64,000 bases of DNA from Methylocystis sp. H62 (GCF_015709515.1 NZ_JADNQZ010000045.1:33489-97488); one strand, 5' to 3'. Positions 46,532-56,120 are shown, counted from the stretch's first letter. Numbers and translations are program-made. The notes: generated from the letters alone by a model not told the origin.

Positions 46532-46858
46532 TTAAGTCGAAATAGACCGGTCTTTAGTCTTTGGCGGCCGGCGCTTGACGACCATAACCCCATCGAGTTC
46601 CACCAAGTCCACAGCCGGCAACCCGAGGGTCTCAAGTCCGAGCCCACTTATCGTCGCGTTGTCCTTCCAAGCCATCACGACCGAACCGCCGGGCAAGGTG
46701 CGCCACCAATCGGTCAGCACGCTCCACACTCTGTCGCGCACCCCCTTGTTAAGTTCCGGCGAAACATAGACGCCCGGAGCGACTTCGGGCATCACGGATG
46801 CGAGAAAACCGCGATAGCGGTCCGCGACGTCACGGGTCACGATTATCGTCGTCGGCAT
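46532..46858 (-). CDS. cas2: CRISPR-associated endoribonuclease Cas2e
   Basis: Cas2e joins Cas1 in the spacer-integration complex. The 108-residue protein, from ATG 46858, starts MPTTIIVTRDVADRYRG and contains PEVAPGVYVSPELNKGVRDRV and WSVLTDWW, the Cas2e pattern. The start lies inside the 3' end of cas1 (29-base overlap), a tight coupling that keeps the two subunits in step. MSNRVSEMP upstream (46879) is an alternative start but less usual. The C-terminus is Lys/Arg-rich. The array leader follows directly. Confidence 0.95.
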   Translation of the reverse strand: MPTTIIVTRDVADRYRGFLASVMPEVAPGVYVSPELNKGVRDRVWSVLTDWWRTLPGGSVVMAWKDNATISGLGLETLGLPAVDLVELDGVMVVKRRPPKTKDRSIST

Positions 46859-47819
46859 TTCCGATACTCTGTTCGACATCGGCTTGAAGACAGGCCAAAT
46901 TGGCCGGGGTAGATTTTCGGGGTCGGCGAGGGCCACTCTCGCCTTCCGCACTTCCTTCGAAGAGTTCCTTAATCCGGTCTATCATCGATGAGATTACGGT
47001 CTGCCGGCGCAGGATTTCTCCGGTCGTGCGGCGCGCAAGGCGCTCGACGCTTAACTCGCGTGCTTTCTTGAATGCGGCTGCCGCCCTAAAGGCCGCCGGT
47101 ATCGTGATGGTGTCTCGAAACAGGTCCGCGACATCCAGCACGAAGCTTTGGCCGGAGTCCTCGTGGATAAAACCGAGCTGGGGAACGGTCGCGGTCGCCG
47201 TCACTGCTATGGCCGCTGCGGCTTCCACTGCGCTCGCTGCATGATTGATGGCCTGATTCGGAACATCTGCGGAGTTAGGGTTGGTTCTGTCATAGCGCCG
47301 TCCCCGCCATTCGACGCCATAGCGGTTAGCCAGACTTGAGTAGAGCGCCTTCACTCGCGCCCCTTCGATGCCGCGCAGAACCGCGATGTCGCGATGAGGT
47401 AATATCTCGCCAAGTCGCCAAGCGTACATCCGACGCGCCACGTGCAGCCGCCCGCGTTTCTCATCTGACCATAGCGTCACTTGCCTGCGCGCGAGATTGG
47501 AGAAATCCGGCAGGAGCGGAGGCGCCGTGTAGAGCCGCACGCCGTCATCTCCGACCGCCGCCAGCCCAACGCCGTGGCGCGCCAGCAACCGCAACGCGTC
47601 ATGACTTACGGTCGAACCGGGCCCTAGGAGGACAAGCGATATCGACTGATGGGGAATCGTGTATTCGCCGGCTTGAACTGCTCCTCCACCGGCCGAGGTG
47701 AAACGCAGGCAACCATCCTCCACCGAAAGGCCGCCTCGGTCGAGAAATATAAGTCCATGCCGGTCCGAATGGGGGAGACGGGCCGATTCCAACCCGAGGC
47801 GTCCGAGAAGCACTGACAC
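46830..47819 (-). CDS. cas1: CRISPR integrase Cas1e
   Basis: Cas1e catalyses spacer integration with Cas2. The 329-residue protein has the metal-binding set Glu152 (GIEGARVKAL), His219 (GFIHEDSGQS) and Asp232 in FVLDVADLF. Family members are usually about 300 residues, and the last ~25 residues here form a polar tail rich in Asp, Asn and Glu (QSIGNADDDNRDP), encoded where cas2 begins. It lies seven bases after cas6e and belongs to the eight-gene operon. Confidence 0.96.
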   Translation of the reverse strand: MSVLLGRLGLESARLPHSDRHGLIFLDRGGLSVEDGCLRFTSAGGGAVQAGEYTIPHQSISLVLLGPGSTVSHDALRLLARHGVGLAAVGDDGVRLYTAPPLLPDFSNLARRQVTLWSDEKRGRLHVARRMYAWRLGEILPHRDIAVLRGIEGARVKALYSSLANRYGVEWRGRRYDRTNPNSADVPNQAINHAASAVEAAAAIAVTATATVPQLGFIHEDSGQSFVLDVADLFRDTITIPAAFRAAAAFKKARELSVERLARRTTGEILRRQTVISSMIDRIKELFEGSAEGESGPRRPRKSTPANLACLQADVEQSIGNADDDNRDP

Positions 47820-47826
47820 ATTCTCC

Positions 47827-48567
47827 TTACGGCGGTTTCAGTAGCAACATCCCGAAACCGAAAGCACGAAAACGTCCAATGCCGCGTCGGAGTAATTCCG
47901 CGAATGCGGAGCTGTCCTTCACACGCAGGACGCCCGAAAACGTCGCGTCCGGTCCGACCAAAATGCTGACCGACCTTCGCTCACCCTGATTCCGCGTCAT
48001 TAGCCGCGTTTGGCGCAGCGCCTCTATTTGGTAGGTCTCGACCTCGGCCGCAGTTGAGCGCGCGAATTGCTTTTTGAGCCAGCGACCATAAAGGTCGCCG
48101 CGCGTAGCAGACGCTGCTTCTCCCGCCCGCACGCCCGAATAGATGTCGCGCTCCTTCGCCGCCGTTTGCCCATCTCGCGAACGACCTGTTCGTCGCACGG
48201 GACGGATGCGGACCCGAAATCCCAGAGGCGTTCCAGGGGCAAAGTCGTGCGGCATGACTTTGGCCTCCGCCTCATCGAGATTCAGAACGCCCGAAAAGGT
48301 CGGGTCCGAGAAAGCGGCAGCATGAGCGCGTAAATCTTCCAAAGACGCGGAGGAATACGCGAGAAGACGACCAGAGGGGCCGCCCCCTGGTTCCCCCGGC
48401 GCAAAGAGCTGGAATGGTTTCGGCGCTCTGTCACCGAAACTCGCGGCGAAGACTGCGTGCACGGCGTAACCCGCATCATCGCCGGGCGGGAGGAGGCGTT
48501 CACGCGCCGCGAGGCGAGCCAGTCGGCCGAAGTCGGGGCGGAAGGAGAGGAGATGAAGGCTCATCAA
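47827..48567 (-). CDS. cas6e: crRNA endonuclease Cas6e
   Basis: Cas6e cuts the array transcript in each repeat just below the hairpin and stays bound to the mature crRNA. The 246-residue protein has the N-terminal RRM-like fold with a histidine in GYAVHAVFAASFG (His37, aligned with the catalytic His20 of the E. coli enzyme) and the C-terminal Gly-rich loop GIGRFRAFGFGMLLL. The extra 20 residues at the N-terminus are a minor variation. It lies three bases from cas5e. Confidence 0.95.
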   Translation of the reverse strand: MMSLHLLSFRPDFGRLARLAARERLLPPGDDAGYAVHAVFAASFGDRAPKPFQLFAPGEPGGGPSGRLLAYSSASLEDLRAHAAAFSDPTFSGVLNLDEAEAKVMPHDFAPGTPLGFRVRIRPVRRTGRSRDGQTAAKERDIYSGVRAGEAASATRGDLYGRWLKKQFARSTAAEVETYQIEALRQTRLMTRNQGERRSVSILVGPDATFSGVLRVKDSSAFAELLRRGIGRFRAFGFGMLLLKPP

Positions 48568-48570
48568 ACT

Positions 48571-49299
48571 CTATCCGCCGGTAAATGCCGTTCGTGGCAG
48601 GCTGCCGGACCAGCGCACAGTGTCGCCGGCATGGACGCCCGCAACCCAGTCGCGACTGTCGCAACGGTGGATGGCGCGGAACCGCTCGGGCCGATGATCG
48701 CTCGCTGGTAATTCGACGAGGACGTCGGTCTCTCGGCCCCTGCGTTCCGGCGCCAAAGGAACGGTTTTCAAGGCGTCGAGCAGTGTGTCCGCCTCCACGA
48801 AGCGGTCGAAAATCGGCGCTGAGGGAAGACAGGGCTTTCGCCCAATGAAGAGGGGCCGGAACGGTTCCCTGAGAGCGGCCGCAATCGCGTCAATGTCGGG
48901 CGTCTCGTCTAATGGAGTGAGATAGATAGCCACGAGTGCGCTCGCGTCGGCGTCGTGGTCGCGATAACGGATATGCGGGGCGGAATAGGTCCCTTCGCCG
49001 CCGGCGCGTTCATCTGGCTTGCCGCGAGTGGTCCAACCTTTATCGGACTTTTCCAGTTGAACTGTCTGGAACTCGGTAAATCGTCCCGCTCTCCGGTCGA
49101 GCCGCGCGGCGTAAACCAGTCGGTCCTGGAGACGTTGATGGAGCGTCCGCTCTTTCCGTTGGTAACCAAGGGCGTTCGCAATAAGGCCGGTCAACAGGGA
49201 CGCCGAGGGCAGGTCGGATATCGGACCAAAGGCATCAACCATCACATCGCCGAAAGCGACAAGCGGTGCCTCCAGGCGCAAAATGAGGAAACGTGGCAT
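48571..49299 (-). CDS. cas5e: Cascade subunit Cas5e
   Basis: Cas5e caps the 5' handle of the crRNA in Cascade. The 242-residue protein starts MPRFLILRLEAPLVAFGDV and contains the usual loop LPSASLLTGLIANALGYQR near residue 31, typical for Cas5e proteins, with a beta-hairpin region after it. It has no catalytic function in type I-E. Two bases separate it from cas7e. Confidence 0.93.
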   Translation of the reverse strand: MPRFLILRLEAPLVAFGDVMVDAFGPISDLPSASLLTGLIANALGYQRKERTLHQRLQDRLVYAARLDRRAGRFTEFQTVQLEKSDKGWTTRGKPDERAGGEGTYSAPHIRYRDHDADASALVAIYLTPLDETPDIDAIAAALREPFRPLFIGRKPCLPSAPIFDRFVEADTLLDALKTVPLAPERRGRETDVLVELPASDHRPERFRAIHRCDSRDWVAGVHAGDTVRWSGSLPRTAFTGG

Positions 49300-49301
49300 G
49301 C

Positions 49302-50501
49302 TTATGCCTCGGCACGTTCGACGACTTCCCTCGCCCAGACGCCGAGTGCGTCGAGGCTTTCGGGCCCCGTCACGCCGTCGCGAGCGTGACCGCCCACCGA
49401 GAGATAACGTCGCGCCTCTTGCGCGCCGTAAGAGTTGTCGAAAGCAGCGAACTGGTCGAAGAGCGCATTTTCGGCTTTGGCGGTGAGGCTTCCATCTCTG
49501 TCAGCCCGAACCGGCGCCTCAAACGCCGAGGCGAGTGAACGGGGTTGGCGTGAGCCCGCTTCTATCAGGAGCGTGCGCGCGTAGGCATATGGCGCGGTAG
49601 AGCCTTTCTTCGCGCCCGGCGAAACAGTTGCGATGAGGTGGATGAGATGCTCCACCACTTTGGCCGGCATGGCGCGCTCGGTGTTCTCCGCGTTCCAGGC
49701 TGTGGCTTCCACGCCCGTGATGTTGGAGATGAGCAGCGGCACGTCGACTACGACGTACTCGTAAAATAGACCCGAGGTCAGCTCCGTATCGAAAATGCCG
49801 GCGGAGCCGGAGTCCTCCGTTTCTTCGCGCTGTTTTAGGTCATCGACGACCGTGAAATAGTCAGTTTCAGATTCTTGCGCGTTCACCGTGAACGCGTGAG
49901 CGACATGAATAGCAGCGTCGGTGTTGGCGGACGGGTCGGACGTGATCATCCTGCCGAAGAGCGCTGCTTCAAGGCCGGCGGCGAGCGACCCAGCAGTCGC
50001 TTTCATAGCTGCGAAATTCGCCTTGGCGTCCTTGCCCTTGAAGCGCTTTTCTGCCGCCTTTGCGACTGCTTCGGCGCTCCCATGGGCGCGCACGAGTTCG
50101 ACGACTTCGCGGGTCAGGAAGTTAAGTTCGGGCCAGCCAAGCAGGAGTGCCTGCCGATTGCGAACCTCGTCCGCCTTTTCGCCATAGATTGCTCGCGAGA
50201 GCGCCTTCCCTGCCATATCCACGGCGGCCTCGTCCGCCTCAGGCAGAGCCTTGAGGACCTTGGGCCGGATTTCGTATTCAAAAATCTCGCGGGAACGGAC
50301 GGAGAGTTCGAGCCCGGTATGGGCGAGGCTCCATTCGTCCTCTGTCGTGCGCCAATGTCGTTTTAGGCATTGAGACGAGACGCGGGTGCGCACGGCGCCA
50401 CCATAGGATATCCGCTTTGCGAGCCCGGCGTCATCACGATTGAGAAGAACGGCGGGATACGAAACGAGTGAATGAATTTGCAGGAAACGCGGCGTCGTCA
50501 T
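49302..50501 (-). CDS. cas7e: Cascade backbone subunit Cas7e
   Basis: Six copies of Cas7e form the helical backbone that holds the crRNA spacer. The 399-residue protein starts MTTPRFLQIHSLVSYPAVLL, with NRDDAGLAKRISYGGAVRTR and VSSQCLKRHWR following, the Cse4/CasC signature. Length is slightly above the usual 350-370 residues. It lies 21 bases after cse2 and two bases before cas5e. Confidence 0.95.
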   Translation of the reverse strand: MTTPRFLQIHSLVSYPAVLLNRDDAGLAKRISYGGAVRTRVSSQCLKRHWRTTEDEWSLAHTGLELSVRSREIFEYEIRPKVLKALPEADEAAVDMAGKALSRAIYGEKADEVRNRQALLLGWPELNFLTREVVELVRAHGSAEAVAKAAEKRFKGKDAKANFAAMKATAGSLAAGLEAALFGRMITSDPSANTDAAIHVAHAFTVNAQESETDYFTVVDDLKQREETEDSGSAGIFDTELTSGLFYEYVVVDVPLLISNITGVEATAWNAENTERAMPAKVVEHLIHLIATVSPGAKKGSTAPYAYARTLLIEAGSRQPRSLASAFEAPVRADRDGSLTAKAENALFDQFAAFDNSYGAQEARRYLSVGGHARDGVTGPESLDALGVWAREVVERAEA

Positions 50502-50522
50502 GGACTTCTCTCTGAAAACGTA

Positions 50523-51050
50523 TCAAGCGGATTTCTGTTGTCGGTCGCCTTTGGCGAGTTCTCGGTAGTAGTCCTGCGCTATTCGAAACCGAAGCCGTTC
50601 CGCCCATTTTTCGTTTCGCCCTTCCGCGAAAAGAAGTTCGCCGAAATCGGCCCAATCGATGGGCGTTTGCTTGGCGGCGACATAGCGAGCCACGATGGCG
50701 AGCTGGTCGAGGAACGCCTCGCTCCTGGCCGCCATCAACTTAGCGAAACGGACTTCGGATAAATTGGCGGCCGCGAGCGCCTTGCCGGCGGGTAGGCTGC
50801 GAGCATTTCGTGCTGTAATGGCGATGACATGAACCAAGGTGGCCCAGCGTGGGGCCTCCTCTTCGCTCGCCCACTGGTCAATATCGGCCAAGAGCCGATG
50901 AAACGCCGGTTGCCCCGCCACCTGAAATCGGTCGTTGCGCCGGAGGCTAGCGAGATTACCGGGGCCGAAGTGCTCGCTAGAGACAATGGCGCCTATTTTC
51001 GCTATGCGCGCCCTTAATGTGATCTGCTGGCGTTCGGGATTGTGGTTCAT
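50523..51050 (-). CDS. cse2: Cascade small subunit Cse2 (Cas11e)
   Basis: Two copies of Cse2 line the belly of Cascade and stabilise the R-loop. The 175-residue, mainly helical protein is recognised by position and by the family's HRLLADIDQWASEEEAPRW, WATLVHVIAITARNA and DWADFGELLFAEG stretches. It starts four bases before the end of cas8e, a coupled overlap. It has few invariant residues, so context carries much of the assignment. Confidence 0.9.
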   Translation of the reverse strand: MNHNPERQQITLRARIAKIGAIVSSEHFGPGNLASLRRNDRFQVAGQPAFHRLLADIDQWASEEEAPRWATLVHVIAITARNARSLPAGKALAAANLSEVRFAKLMAARSEAFLDQLAIVARYVAAKQTPIDWADFGELLFAEGRNEKWAERLRFRIAQDYYRELAKGDRQQKSA

Positions 51051-52678
51051 GTACTCTCGTCCTCCAACGCGTTGTTCGGCTCCTTCCCCAGGGCGGCTTC
51101 TACTTGGTCATTGAACGCCCTACGAAAGCAGGCGTTGAGCACTTCTTGGGCGCGCACCCTCACGCGCCAGTGGCGAGCGGCGGCGTCTGGGGCGGCGGCA
51201 ATTGTGTCGTCCAAGACATCCTTCCCGAGAGGTTTGAGCACGTCCCTAATCCAATAGGCGCGCACACGGACGGCTTCGCCCTCTTCATCGAGAACGGCGA
51301 GTTCCTTGTCGAGGTCTTCGAAGAAACGCAGGTCCAGCCAAGCGTCGTAGCGCTTTAGAGCCGCATTAGCGCGGTCCTTAGCCGACTGGTCGTCGCGCGC
51401 CCGCTCGCCGGCGTCTGTGCGCGGAGCGCCCGTGAAGACGGTCATGATGGCGGGATAGAGAACCTTGCGAGCGAACTTACCGGCGTCCCCAACGCGGTCA
51501 TGAGCGACCTTAGCCGCCTCCTCCATCGCCTTGGCGGTCCCGAGAAAACCGCGCAGTTCCTTTGAGACCGGGATTCGGCGTTCATGGAAGCCCTCCGTCT
51601 TTCCCTGTCCGCGCACGAGGACGCGAGCGATAAATGAGAGCCCCTTCTCGGGGTCAGTCGGAGCGATGGATTGGAGTGGAGAGCTCTCTACCCCCGCACC
51701 TTTCTCGTCTAGGTGAGGGAAAAGGAGCCGGACGAGTTGCTGGTAGGTCCAGCCGCGAGCATCGAGCGTGAGGGCCTTGGCGTCATTTTTTTCGATGACC
51801 AACGGCGTCCAGGCGTCGCCCGTGACGCCCTTCATCGCCTTCGCCTCGATGCGAGCGACTTTTGAGCCGGCGGCCCGCGCCAGCAATTGCCCGTTTTGCC
51901 GATCCAGCCGCACCCGCCGGCAGACCTCGATGTAGAACACGTCGAGGTCCTTTGGCGACATCGACGTTGTCCCGTCCCAGGGATTTAGCCAAAGCAGGCC
52001 AAGCCCGCCCTTGGAAGGGTACCCATATCGAGCGCTCAATTCGGCCCTCAGGCTCAACAATCGTTTGGCGTCGCGTTGAAATCGTTCGGAAGCCCCGCCA
52101 TCTGGGCCCACCCCCAGAGCTGGCCGGCTGGCGAACCCACCATTCATTCGGCTGATTCCGTAATTTCCCTGCCCGAGAAACCCCTCTTGAGTTTGCAGAC
52201 TCACCAACGCGTAGACCCAGAGCTCCGGGTCATCGGAGGGCAACGCTCCCGCCTTGAGGTCGTGATTTTTGGCCATGACAAGCATGTCCAGCTCGTCAGG
52301 TGTTTCGAAAACCCGTTTGTAGCCGGATAGGTCGACGCCAAGGATGGGTGGTTGGAAGAACGCGGGCCGGTTAGGTGGGGAGACCAGTGACCAAGCCACG
52401 CCGTGCGGATCATCAGGGCTCATGCCCGTGAGGAGGTTACGCCATGTCTCTTCATCATCGGGTAAGGCGCTCCGCGAGCTTCCAGAGAGAGCGAGCGTCG
52501 CCGCCTGGACGAGAAAAGCGTGCCAGACATGGCGCTGGTGAGGTCTGACGCGGGGAAAGTCATCGATTTCACCGCGCGTCAGGGCGGCAAAAACCCCAGG
52601 CAGGGTCCGCCGGATTTTGCCCGCGCCGCCCGCAGAAGTCGTGAGAAAAGCCTCAGTCAGGAGATTAAGTTCCAGCAC
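51047..52678 (-). CDS. cas8e: Cascade large subunit Cas8e (Cse1)
   Basis: Cas8e recognises the PAM and recruits Cas3. The 543-residue protein matches Cse1: LNLLTEAFLTTSAGGAGKIR at the start, PPNRPAFFQPPILGVDLSGY near residue 104, QTQEGFLGQGNYGISRMNGG near 169, and LNPWDGTTSMSPKDLDVFYI. The loops that contact PAM cannot be assigned reliably by eye. It begins eight bases after cas3 and overlaps cse2 by four. Confidence 0.95.
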   Translation of the reverse strand: MLELNLLTEAFLTTSAGGAGKIRRTLPGVFAALTRGEIDDFPRVRPHQRHVWHAFLVQAATLALSGSSRSALPDDEETWRNLLTGMSPDDPHGVAWSLVSPPNRPAFFQPPILGVDLSGYKRVFETPDELDMLVMAKNHDLKAGALPSDDPELWVYALVSLQTQEGFLGQGNYGISRMNGGFASRPALGVGPDGGASERFQRDAKRLLSLRAELSARYGYPSKGGLGLLWLNPWDGTTSMSPKDLDVFYIEVCRRVRLDRQNGQLLARAAGSKVARIEAKAMKGVTGDAWTPLVIEKNDAKALTLDARGWTYQQLVRLLFPHLDEKGAGVESSPLQSIAPTDPEKGLSFIARVLVRGQGKTEGFHERRIPVSKELRGFLGTAKAMEEAAKVAHDRVGDAGKFARKVLYPAIMTVFTGAPRTDAGERARDDQSAKDRANAALKRYDAWLDLRFFEDLDKELAVLDEEGEAVRVRAYWIRDVLKPLGKDVLDDTIAAAPDAAARHWRVRVRAQEVLNACFRRAFNDQVEAALGKEPNNALEDEST

Positions 52679-52686
52679 CTATATCC

Positions 52687-55323
52687 TCACGCCCTGTCTA
52701 GCCCTCTGCGACCATAACACAGCCTCAGGGATCCGAACTCAAACCGGAGCGAACCGTTTTCCACCACCAAATTTTCCGGGGTCGCGCCGGTTGCCGGGCG
52801 CCACCATGCCGGTATGTTCAGTCTCTGAATTTTCTCTCCGAAGGGCCCGATGACGCCCTCAGTCATGTTGACAATCATGCTCTGGTCGCCCAGGCGCGTG
52901 GCGATATGCTCGTCATCCAAGAAGAGGTTCTTCTCGTCCGTGAACGACAACTCGCGGTTCAGGACGCCGAGGTTGGCGAACACGTTGTCGGCGTGCTTCG
53001 CTCCGGCGATTTCATTGAAGTGCTTTTTCCACTCTGCCCTTTCGCCCGCCGGCAAAGTCTCGATGAGCGCTATGAGCGCATCCTGGTGAACCGCCATTTC
53101 GACCAACTCTCGGTTCATCACGGGAATTTGCCAGACAGGTCTTTGCAGGCAGAGGCGGCGGGTCGCTTCGAGCGTGAGAAGGTCGGGGTAAACGCCGCGC
53201 GGAACACCGTCGGTTCGATTCGGTCCGAGGCCATGTCGCCGTCGTCCCTTCGTCAGCTTACTGAGAAAGCTGAACAGACCGTCGACGGGCGTCAGGATGA
53301 TGGCTCTTGGCTCTTTGAACTCCTGCGTGCGACGGCGAGGCGCACCGTCTTTCTCGGCGATGTGACGGTGCAAGCGGCCCATGCGCTGCAAGAGCACATC
53401 CATGGGCGCGAGGTCGGTGATTAGAAAATCCGCATCGATATCGAGGCTCTGTTCGAGAGTTTGCGTTCCGACGAGAACGAGACCTCCGGGTGGTCGATTC
53501 TTGCCAACCACTATCTCCACCTCTCGGTCGAGCAGCCGCCGGTCCTCCCGAGCGAAGCGGCCGTGATGCAATGTCGCAACGCCGTTGACGCGAAACAATT
53601 CCGGTGCGTCCAAGCCCGCGAGGGTCTCCAGAGCCTCCGCCACGGCGATTGCGCCGATCACCGTGTTGCGGACGACGAGCGTCTTCGCGCCTGCTCTTGC
53701 TGCTTCGAGCGCTGTGGCGGCGATGGCGCCAACGTCATCAATTTGTGGGGCGACCGCAATGGAAATCGTCTTGGTGCGCTCTCCCGCCTTCACCCCCGCG
53801 AGTCTTGCGGGAACGCTAATGGCTGGATAAGGCGCGTCTATCGCCTCGGTCAGACTTGGAGGGCGGAAGTCAGCGAGGTTTGTCTGTTCGCCAACCGCGA
53901 GGTAGCGCATGCGGGCCTCGGCGCCGAGCGTGGCCGAGAGGAGCGCCACCTCGCCGCCGGCCGCGCGATGGGCTCGGAGTAATTGCCCTAAGACACCCGA
54001 CATGTAGGCGTCCGAGGCGTGAACCTCGTCGACCACTAGCATGTGCCGCATTAGCGCGGCTCCGCGCATATGCGCATGTTTGACCCTGAGCGTCGCTAGC
54101 AGGGCTTGGTCGATGGTCCCAACCGATATGAGCGCGGAGAAGTATCGCTTTGGATGCTCCGTCGCCCAAACGGGAGCGCCGCGCGCATCGCCCTCAACTT
54201 GGTCCAACCCATCGGCGGCGTTCGGCAATACGCCCTCGCCACCCTCATCGAGATAGCCGGGAACGGCCAGAACGCAGGAAGGCGGGCATGTCGGCCAGAG
54301 AGCGCGGGATAGTTTATCCACGCGCGAAAAGAGTTGGACCGCCGCGGTTCGCGTCGGAAGCGCAAAGTAAAGCCCATCCACCCGGCCGGCTCGAAAACGT
54401 TCGACGAACCGCCAGAGAGCCGCCTCGGTCTTTCCCGAACCGGTTTCGGATTCGAGGATTGCGAACGGGCCTTCCACATTAAAAAATGCGGCTTGCGCCG
54501 GCCGGGGAGCGAAGCCGAACGCCCGCTCGAAATCAACTGGCTCATCGGAGAGCGCCTTTCGCCAATGAGCGGGGTCGAGACCGATGCGTGAGAGCCATCC
54601 CTTGGCCCATGATTCAACGACGTGCCCCGAGGGACTGTTCGGCCAATCGGAAGAGGCAATCCAGTCGGCGAGCATTGTGAGCCCGGCGAGCGCATGGATG
54701 AGAGGATTGGTGAGCGGCAGAGGTGGGCCGCCATCTGTCAAAGCGCCTGAGAACATCGCATCCGCAACGAGGCGCAAGGCTTCCACTTCCTTCAGCGGGT
54801 CGTAATCGGCCTTGCGCTCCCAGTACTTCCAAAATTTCGCGACCTCATTCTTGTCCTGGGTGGGCACCCAAGGTTTGCCGTGGTGAGAAAGAACTGCGAT
54901 GAAGAACTCACTCAACAGCGTCTGTTCACCCCATTTCATGAGCCTTTCAGGCGACAGTCGCGCGAAAATTTCTTCGCTCGCGCCGGCGATTGGGGCTATG
55001 TGCCCGACGCGAGGCGCGTTGGGGTCGCGGCGCGCCTGGAAGCCTGTGTTTACCTTGCCCAGGTCATGCAGGAAGACGAACCAGCCGAGCCGCTCTATCC
55101 AGACGTCATGAAATATGTCCACCTTCGCAAGGCGGGCGAGCCGCTTCCTGATTCCTTCGAGCCGAAGTAGTCCGACGAAGATGGCGGCGACGTCCCGGCA
55201 ATGGCCCGCAAGCGACTGCTCGCGTCCGAGCAGCGAGCTTTGGCCGAGCTTCCCCCACGGCGGCGAGCACAAGGCAAGTTCGTCGCTTTGCTGTGTGGCG
55301 CCGCTGTGCTCAAGGCTCGGCAT
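52687..55323 (-). CDS. cas3: CRISPR nuclease-helicase Cas3
   Basis: Cas3 degrades Cascade-marked DNA. The 878-residue protein has an N-terminal HD nuclease with His41, HD at residues 86-87 (LHDLGK), SHHG at 146-149 and Asp220 in LADWIASS, then an SF2 helicase: Walker A ETGSGKT at 292-298, DEVH at 432-435, LSATLG near 459 and a late QRMGRLHR. All catalytic motifs are present, so interference should be functional. It is the first gene of the operon on the minus strand; 55324-55460 upstream should hold its promoter. Confidence 0.96.
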   Translation of the reverse strand: MPSLEHSGATQQSDELALCSPPWGKLGQSSLLGREQSLAGHCRDVAAIFVGLLRLEGIRKRLARLAKVDIFHDVWIERLGWFVFLHDLGKVNTGFQARRDPNAPRVGHIAPIAGASEEIFARLSPERLMKWGEQTLLSEFFIAVLSHHGKPWVPTQDKNEVAKFWKYWERKADYDPLKEVEALRLVADAMFSGALTDGGPPLPLTNPLIHALAGLTMLADWIASSDWPNSPSGHVVESWAKGWLSRIGLDPAHWRKALSDEPVDFERAFGFAPRPAQAAFFNVEGPFAILESETGSGKTEAALWRFVERFRAGRVDGLYFALPTRTAAVQLFSRVDKLSRALWPTCPPSCVLAVPGYLDEGGEGVLPNAADGLDQVEGDARGAPVWATEHPKRYFSALISVGTIDQALLATLRVKHAHMRGAALMRHMLVVDEVHASDAYMSGVLGQLLRAHRAAGGEVALLSATLGAEARMRYLAVGEQTNLADFRPPSLTEAIDAPYPAISVPARLAGVKAGERTKTISIAVAPQIDDVGAIAATALEAARAGAKTLVVRNTVIGAIAVAEALETLAGLDAPELFRVNGVATLHHGRFAREDRRLLDREVEIVVGKNRPPGGLVLVGTQTLEQSLDIDADFLITDLAPMDVLLQRMGRLHRHIAEKDGAPRRRTQEFKEPRAIILTPVDGLFSFLSKLTKGRRRHGLGPNRTDGVPRGVYPDLLTLEATRRLCLQRPVWQIPVMNRELVEMAVHQDALIALIETLPAGERAEWKKHFNEIAGAKHADNVFANLGVLNRELSFTDEKNLFLDDEHIATRLGDQSMIVNMTEGVIGPFGEKIQRLNIPAWWRPATGATPENLVVENGSLRFEFGSLRLCYGRRGLDRA

Positions 55324-55467
55324 GGAAACCGGTCATGTTAGGGTAATCCTGGACGTTTCTTCTCTATCCAGTCATACACTGCCCGCACATCAAGACGAGG
55401 ACAGGCGTTCCTCACCAAACCTGCTCGCCGCAGCAGCGCTGTCGCGGGTCGTGAAGGCGCTGCGGCG

Positions 55468-55813
55468 ATGATCCCGCTGCCAGCGGGCTGCCGGGTCTGG
55501 ATCGCGACCGGCCACACCGACATGCGACGCGGGTCTTGCCCTTCAGGTGCAAGAGCAGTTGAAGCGCGACCCGCATGCGGGCGATCTCTACATCTTCCGC
55601 GGGCGCCGCGGCGATCTCGCCAAAATCCTCTGGCATGACGGGATCGGCCTGTCGCTCTACGCCAAGCGACTCGACCGCGGAAAGTTCATCTGGCCTGGTT
55701 TCTCCGCCGTTGACATGAGCCGGCATGCCAGGCTGCTTTACTGCGGCGGTCGCAAATCCTGGATGAGATTCGATCTCTACCTCAGTGCCCTCATGCCCTC
55801 CCGGCGACTCTAA
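55468..55813 (+). pseudogene. IS66 TnpB (orfB) remnant
   Basis: The start MIPLPAGCRVWIATGHTDMR and, in another frame, DPHAGDLYIFRGRRGDLAKI then LWHDGIGLSLYAKRLDRGKF are the core of the small IS66 TnpB protein. Bases are missing around 55530-55540, which breaks the frame, and similarity stops after FIWP near 55692. Just upstream, LLAAAALSRVVKALRR with a stop touching the ATG looks like the end of TnpA. It sits 145 bases from the cas3 start and is transcribed away from it. Confidence 0.75.
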
Positions 55814-55909
55814 GGTGTCCAGGAACATTCCCAGTGACACCGCCACGTCGCTAGACATATTGGGACCAGGCGTAAGAAACTCTTCACGAGTCATCTGCCA
55901 GATAATCAT
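55700..55909 (-). CDS. Truncated ORF facing the IS66 remnant
   Basis: A well-placed GAGGGAAGAG precedes ATG 55909, and the first ~70 codons (MIIWQMTREEFLTPGPNMSS onwards) look like the start of a real protein. The frame then runs antisense into the tnpB remnant and loses sense near 55700. I take it as the 5' piece of an accessory gene cut by the insertion; the family is not recognised. An alternative is chance openness. Confidence 0.35.
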
Positions 55910-56120
55910 CTCTTCCCTCGGCTATCCGTCCTCCATGCTGTAATTTCGTCGTCAGGCGGCGAAAAGTCTATTAAGAGCTCGGGCCCCAAAGTTGGCGAGC
56001 AACCTCAAGGTATACCCTGATACGACGTAACCCGGGGCGAACACCGTTATGTAACATCCGGGTTGACGGCGACTATTTGTGACACTGTAGGGTCGGGCCT
56101 AAACCTTGAGGTGACACGCC

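Noticed and set aside
46455..46534. Open frame in the CRISPR leader (LPERRAIVRRVLFEIVNDA)
   Set aside because: Too short, with no start, and the position is fixed as the leader by the cas2-array arrangement.
44773..46545. Several 60-300 residue frames on both strands rich in RMRGDGP, APPHARGW or GPSPRMRGR
   Set aside because: They are translations of the CRISPR repeats; the 61-bp period rotates through three frames and produces repetitive false proteins.
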